DNA from: Saccoglossus kowalevskii
Lineage: Eukaryota > Hemichordata > Enteropneusta > Harrimaniidae
Assembly (NCBI RefSeq): GCF_000003605.2
Contig: NW_003113472.1
Location: 63,974-93,217 of the forward strand
DNA length: 29,244 nucleotides
Reading direction: 5' to 3'
The stretch's first letter is position 1, and each line of letters begins with the position of its first letter. This document shows, piece by piece, positions 28,674 through 29,244 of this stretch. The notes beneath the pieces are model-generated. The model did not search any database and was not told the origin of the DNA. It worked only from the letters and a program-made list of their open reading frames with translations. The translations under genes and the position numbers were made by a program.

Positions 28674-28867
28674 AGACTCTTGAATTAAAGTGGTTTACTG
28701 TATCTTGTGTTTATTTGGAACACAGAATATTGGAAAGCTTTGTAGAAGATAACAGTTATGGCTGTTAGTGTTCGGCAAATATTTTTTTTTTTGTATTTAA
28801 GGGATTGTAATTGGCAGTCATGTACATTGTACACTGAAAATTCATTTATTTTATTAATTGTGTCACA
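28674..28867. other. Short spacer, no gene seen
   Basis: AT-rich sequence between the 32-bp minisatellite and the terminal tandem repeat, with nothing recognised. Confidence 0.4.
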
Positions 28868-29244
28868 AATTCACAAGCAATACATATAAGAAATTAAGAA
28901 TTAAAAAAATCAGAGGCAAGGCATCCATAGTTTTGCTATGTTGAAAACATAGGGCCAAAGAAAATAAATTCTGTATTTTTGGTAAACCCTACCTACCCAT
29001 GTTTTTGGGAAATTAAAAAGTTTATTTAATGTAAATGAGCTTGAAATTATTTAATATAATAAATTTTCCAGACAGACATACATATAGGAAATTTAAAAAA
29101 AAAATCAAGGCATCTGATAGTTTTTCAGTGTTTTTAATAAGACCAAATTAAATTAAATAAATTCAGCATTTCTGGTAAAAACCCTACCTACCCATATTTT
29201 TGGAAAATTAAAAAGTTTATTTAATATAAATATGCTCAGAATTA
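28868..29244. repeat. Tandem repeat of about 193 bp, two units, open at right edge
   Basis: ACATATA-GAAATT, GGCATC, AATAAATTC, GGTAAA-CCCTACCTACCCAT and GGAAATTAAAAAGTTTATTT-like words occur in the same order twice, offset by about 193 bp. The second unit runs to the window end, so the array may continue. Confidence 0.75.

Overview
This window is nuclear DNA from an animal, most likely a marine or other aquatic invertebrate. It is AT-rich, with spliced exons, several families of small DNA transposons, a decayed non-LTR retrotransposon, a mariner remnant and four well-ordered minisatellites plus more diverged tandem repeats. Nothing looks bacterial: there are no operons, no ribosome-binding-site-led ORFs and no phage or plasmid genes. 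The protein similarity does not fix the phylum; a lophotrochozoan or invertebrate deuterostome fits the repeat style, but that is an impression and not a result.

The only host gene I can name is on the + strand at 1537-3645. It is the 3' part of PSMF1, the proteasome regulator PI31. Three exons (1537-1746, 2086-2238, 3516-3645) join in frame with GT-AG introns, all in phase 2, and give 163 residues ending in the typical PI31 C-terminus. The N-terminal FP-domain exons must lie to the left of the window. A likely poly(A) signal sits at 4377.

The rest is repeat-dominated. From left to right: a TTAA-flanked transposon fragment (1-566); a TTAA MITE (713-838); the PSMF1 exons with a TA-flanked MITE in the last intron (2312-2519); a 16-unit, 30-bp minisatellite (4475-4955); a second TTAA MITE (6924-7053); a 2.6-kb, 46-bp minisatellite of about 56 units (7400-9980) that contains a recent 367-bp internal duplication; the 3' tail of a mariner element (10330-10564); a frameshifted non-LTR retrotransposon (11094-13080) with a 55-bp internal triplication; a GC-rich terminal-inverted-repeat element (about 13141-13271); a 36-bp minisatellite and a TG/G microsatellite (14502-14820); about 1.1 kb of a diverged tandem repeat (14821-15960); further TA MITEs (16282-16487, 16593-16751, about 23693-23814); a somewhat CpG-richer stretch (about 17940-18680); long AT-rich DNA with no recognisable gene; a complete 1.9-kb TTAA transposon (25886-27786) in inverted orientation to the fragment at position 1 and carrying a nested MITE; a 12-unit, 32-bp minisatellite (about 28264-28673); and a two-unit tandem repeat of about 193 bp running off the right end.

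The most informative structure is the pair of TTAA elements. The left copy lacks the MITE present in the right copy, so it acts as an empty-site control that shows the MITE boundaries and its TA target duplication directly. I found no convincing new defence or regulatory system; the candidates for novelty are the transposon families and the minisatellite organisation.
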